64,000 nt of DNA, taken from NCBI RefSeq assembly GCF_011040495.1, contig NZ_CP049037.1, forward strand, positions 2,294,001 through 2,358,000, written 5' to 3'. The first letter of the stretch is position 1. Each line of letters starts with the position of its first letter. The DNA is from Pseudohalocynthiibacter aestuariivivens. GTDB lineage: Bacteria; Pseudomonadota; Alphaproteobacteria; Rhodobacterales; Rhodobacteraceae. Below the pieces are notes generated by a model that made no database searches, was not told the origin of the DNA, and saw only the letters and a list, made by a program, of their open reading frames with translations. The translations under genes were made by a program, and so were the position numbers. Positions 62,901-64,000 of this stretch are shown here, in pieces.

Positions 62901-64000
62901 CGTGATGTCCAATCGCGTGATCGACATGCAGGCGGTCGAAGTTGCCGAGGGCGAAAACACCATCCCTCTGACGGTCACGGATGACTGGGGCGCCGGTGCC
63001 TATGTCACGGCGCAGGTGATCCGCCCGATGGATGTGGCCGCCGGTCAGAACCCGGCGCGCGCGCTGGGCCTGAGCTATGCCAAGATTGATCCGGGTGCCA
63101 AATCTCTGAACGTCAGCATTGACGCCCCCGAGGCGATGACACCGCGCGGATCAATGACCGCGACCGTCAATGTGGACGGATTGGCAGAGGGCAGCACTGG
63201 CTATGTGACCCTCGCTGCCGTGGATGTGGGCATTCTGAACCTTACCGGGTTCGACAGCCCCGACCCGTCCGAACACTACTTTGGCCAACGCCGCCTTGGC
63301 GTGGAAATTCGCGATATCTATGGCCGCCTCATCGACGGCATGAATGGCGCGCAGGGGCAGGTCCGTTCGGGCGGTGACGCAGGCAACGGGATGCAGATGC
63401 AATCGCCGCCCCCGACGGACGAGTTGGTGGCCTATTTCACCGGCCCGATAGCCGTGAATGCCGATGGCACCGCAGAGGCGCAGTTTGACATCCCCGATTT
63501 CAACGGCACCGTACGCCTAATGGCAATCGCGTGGTCAGGCAGCGCAGTCGGCGAGGCCGCAGCCGATGTGCTGGTGCGTGACCCGGTCGTTGTGACCGCG
63601 TCACTGCCCCGGTTCCTCGCTCCGGGCGACCAAAGCCGCCTGTTGCTGGAAATCGTACATGCCACCGGCCCCACAGGCCGCATGGGCCTTGATGTCAGTG
63701 CTCCGGGTGTGACGCTTGCGGGCAATATCCCGTCAGGTTTCGATCTGGACACCAACGCCAAGGCATCCTTCAGCCTGCCTATCACCGCTGGCGATGTTGG
63801 CGATTACGAGGTGCAGATCGCGCTGACCACACCCGATGGCAAGCAGTTGACCAAATCGCTGACCTTACCCGTACGGTCCAATGATCCGGCCGTATCTGAA
63901 ACCCGCCGGTTCGAACTGGCGGCAGGCGATACGTTCACACTGGATGACGCTGTCTTTGCCGCGATGAAGCCCGGCAGCGGACAGGCGGTGATTTCCGCCG
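59977..64000 (+). CDS. bacterial alpha-2-macroglobulin family protein, 3' end cut off by window edge
   Basis: The frame from ATG at 59977 (AGGAGG before it) is open to the window end, 1341 codons. A signal peptide (LRALFSVIALIVFAAQVAAQ) is followed by a Cys-rich PAN/apple-like region (about 45-75; TCRNACLNNPACQAFTFN, NACFPKS). Then come MG-type domains with PVDVFLATDRGAYRAGEVIH, AAVDVGILNLTGFDSPDPSE, IRDIYGRLID and RLMAIAWSGSAVGEA. It is thought to trap proteases in the periplasm with its partner PbpC. The thioester region (CxEQ) lies beyond the window. Confidence 0.92.
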   Translation, partial: MLRALFSVIALIVFAAQVAAQSGFPDRRAVVTNDIDYYGSDLQAIFDTSYVTCRNACLNNPACQAFTFNSKSNACFPKSDVTKEVAYEGAYSARILPTDQAVMAQVDNRIADLEFTGSYMIENANDLARRIGGMHPAGQWSAEAMLKAAQDRLQQNDYLNAMRWTGAATSITDAADQWTEYARLSLLIQKDQNKYKYQALQASINGYLRARNDGARVNALMVLADALEKDRRGRDMVQALRLASEIQPRADVTAALDSAIAKYGFRITEHRADNEAAAPRICAEFSEPLIEAGTDYTPFVQLPDANLVVQPDERQICIDGVQHGQRYTVTFRKGLPAANGEKLIKDVELSLYIRDRSPNVSFPGRAYVLPRAVDAALPIETVNLDTVNLVLRRVSDRNLLRAMQDDYFGRPISDYQANTFEENISEEVWTGIGEVQNTLNQNMTTRLPLGDVLADQPPGIYTLGARIEGVPHYDDPGALQWFVLTDLGLTTLNGTDGLHVFARGLSDADALDGIEITLLSRANSVLGTATTDAQGHVRFDPGLSRGTDGAAPALILAKAGEQDMAFLSLTDPAFDLSDRGVEGRPPAPPVDVFLATDRGAYRAGEVIHATALARDGVAEAVTGLPLTAILTRPDGVEYARHFSADDAAGGHVFDMPIAGTAPRGTWQLEIKADVDAPALATQSLLVEDFLPERIDFDLTLPEGLMQATDLPDLQVAAKYLFGAPGAGLKSEGELLLRPRRSVDEFPGYVFGRYDAQASSRASYMDSYTTDAAGNLSVPLELPEMDANDRPFEATIALRLREGSGRPVERQIKRMVAPQGSMIGIKPEFDGVVPEGGEARFSVIGLGSDLNREPMQVNWTLNRVSTRYQWYQQWGNWEWEPVTTRKRVASGSGALGDTPLTISGDVEWGRYELVVERTDGAYVAASDDFYAGWYAPADTSQTPDTLELSLDAEGYRSGDTAQLRIVPRYAGTALITVMSNRVIDMQAVEVAEGENTIPLTVTDDWGAGAYVTAQVIRPMDVAAGQNPARALGLSYAKIDPGAKSLNVSIDAPEAMTPRGSMTATVNVDGLAEGSTGYVTLAAVDVGILNLTGFDSPDPSEHYFGQRRLGVEIRDIYGRLIDGMNGAQGQVRSGGDAGNGMQMQSPPPTDELVAYFTGPIAVNADGTAEAQFDIPDFNGTVRLMAIAWSGSAVGEAAADVLVRDPVVVTASLPRFLAPGDQSRLLLEIVHATGPTGRMGLDVSAPGVTLAGNIPSGFDLDTNAKASFSLPITAGDVGDYEVQIALTTPDGKQLTKSLTLPVRSNDPAVSETRRFELAAGDTFTLDDAVFAAMKPGSGQAVISA

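Overview
This 64 kb window reads as chromosomal DNA of an alphaproteobacterium of the family Rhodobacteraceae (Roseobacter-type). The signs are GC-rich coding with GTG starts and many 1-4 base gene overlaps, a [2Fe-2S] ferredoxin that reads like Rhodobacter ferredoxin VI, a DinB with an N-terminal Cys4 segment, a DUF1127 gene followed by CcsR ('cuckoo') RNA hairpins, and an rnd-lptC-lptA-lptB-hpf-ptsN run. No phage, integrase, insertion sequence, CRISPR array or origin was seen. The assignment rests on recognised sequence features only.

Layout. 1-4.6 kb is a minus-strand glycan-modification block: a cut-off methyltransferase, a DXD glycosyltransferase, a sulfotransferase-like protein and a hydrolase-glycosyltransferase fusion. 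5-7.7 kb is clpB with a heat-shock-type promoter and a strong terminator. 7.8-26 kb is mostly housekeeping: two small related orphan proteins, pyrF, dinB, an N-formylglutamate amidohydrolase, tRNA-Val(GAC) with rpmJ, a ureohydrolase, a DadA-like oxidase, an FMN reductase, a methyltransferase, a LysR regulator, xseA, a PfpI protein, purD with a bestrophin, ferredoxin, an SGNH hydrolase and mrp. 26.1-26.8 kb is a DUF1127-CcsR stress RNA locus. 26.8-28.8 kb holds a more AT-rich lipoprotein gene, marC and two very small genes.

28.8-45 kb is rich in surface-polysaccharide genes: kdsD, glmM, an ABC-2 exporter permease, cysQ, kdsB, galU, galE, two tandem paralogous GT2 enzymes, a GT14-type enzyme and a protein with two sulfotransferase-like modules. 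An MFS transporter, trhO, pncA and a VanZ-like protein lie among them. The genes fit together as sugar supply (glmM, galU, galE, kdsD, kdsB), assembly (glycosyltransferases), sulfation (sulfotransferases, with cysQ likely clearing PAP) and export (ABC-2 permease). 45-48.8 kb is the minus-strand LPS-transport and ribosome-hibernation run, without rpoN between lptB and hpf. 49-60 kb has arfB, a short candidate RNA/small-ORF unit, a queuosine-precursor transporter, mepA, a UMF1-type MFS protein, a thioesterase, yggT, recQ, yaaA and a soluble hybrid histidine kinase. The window ends inside a large alpha-2-macroglobulin gene.

Most notable are the CcsR-type array of four anti-Shine-Dalgarno loop hairpins (26.53-26.73 kb) and a self-contained roughly 180-base unit (50.24-50.46 kb) with its own promoter and terminator and an 18-codon ORF behind a Shine-Dalgarno that matches nearly the whole 16S tail.
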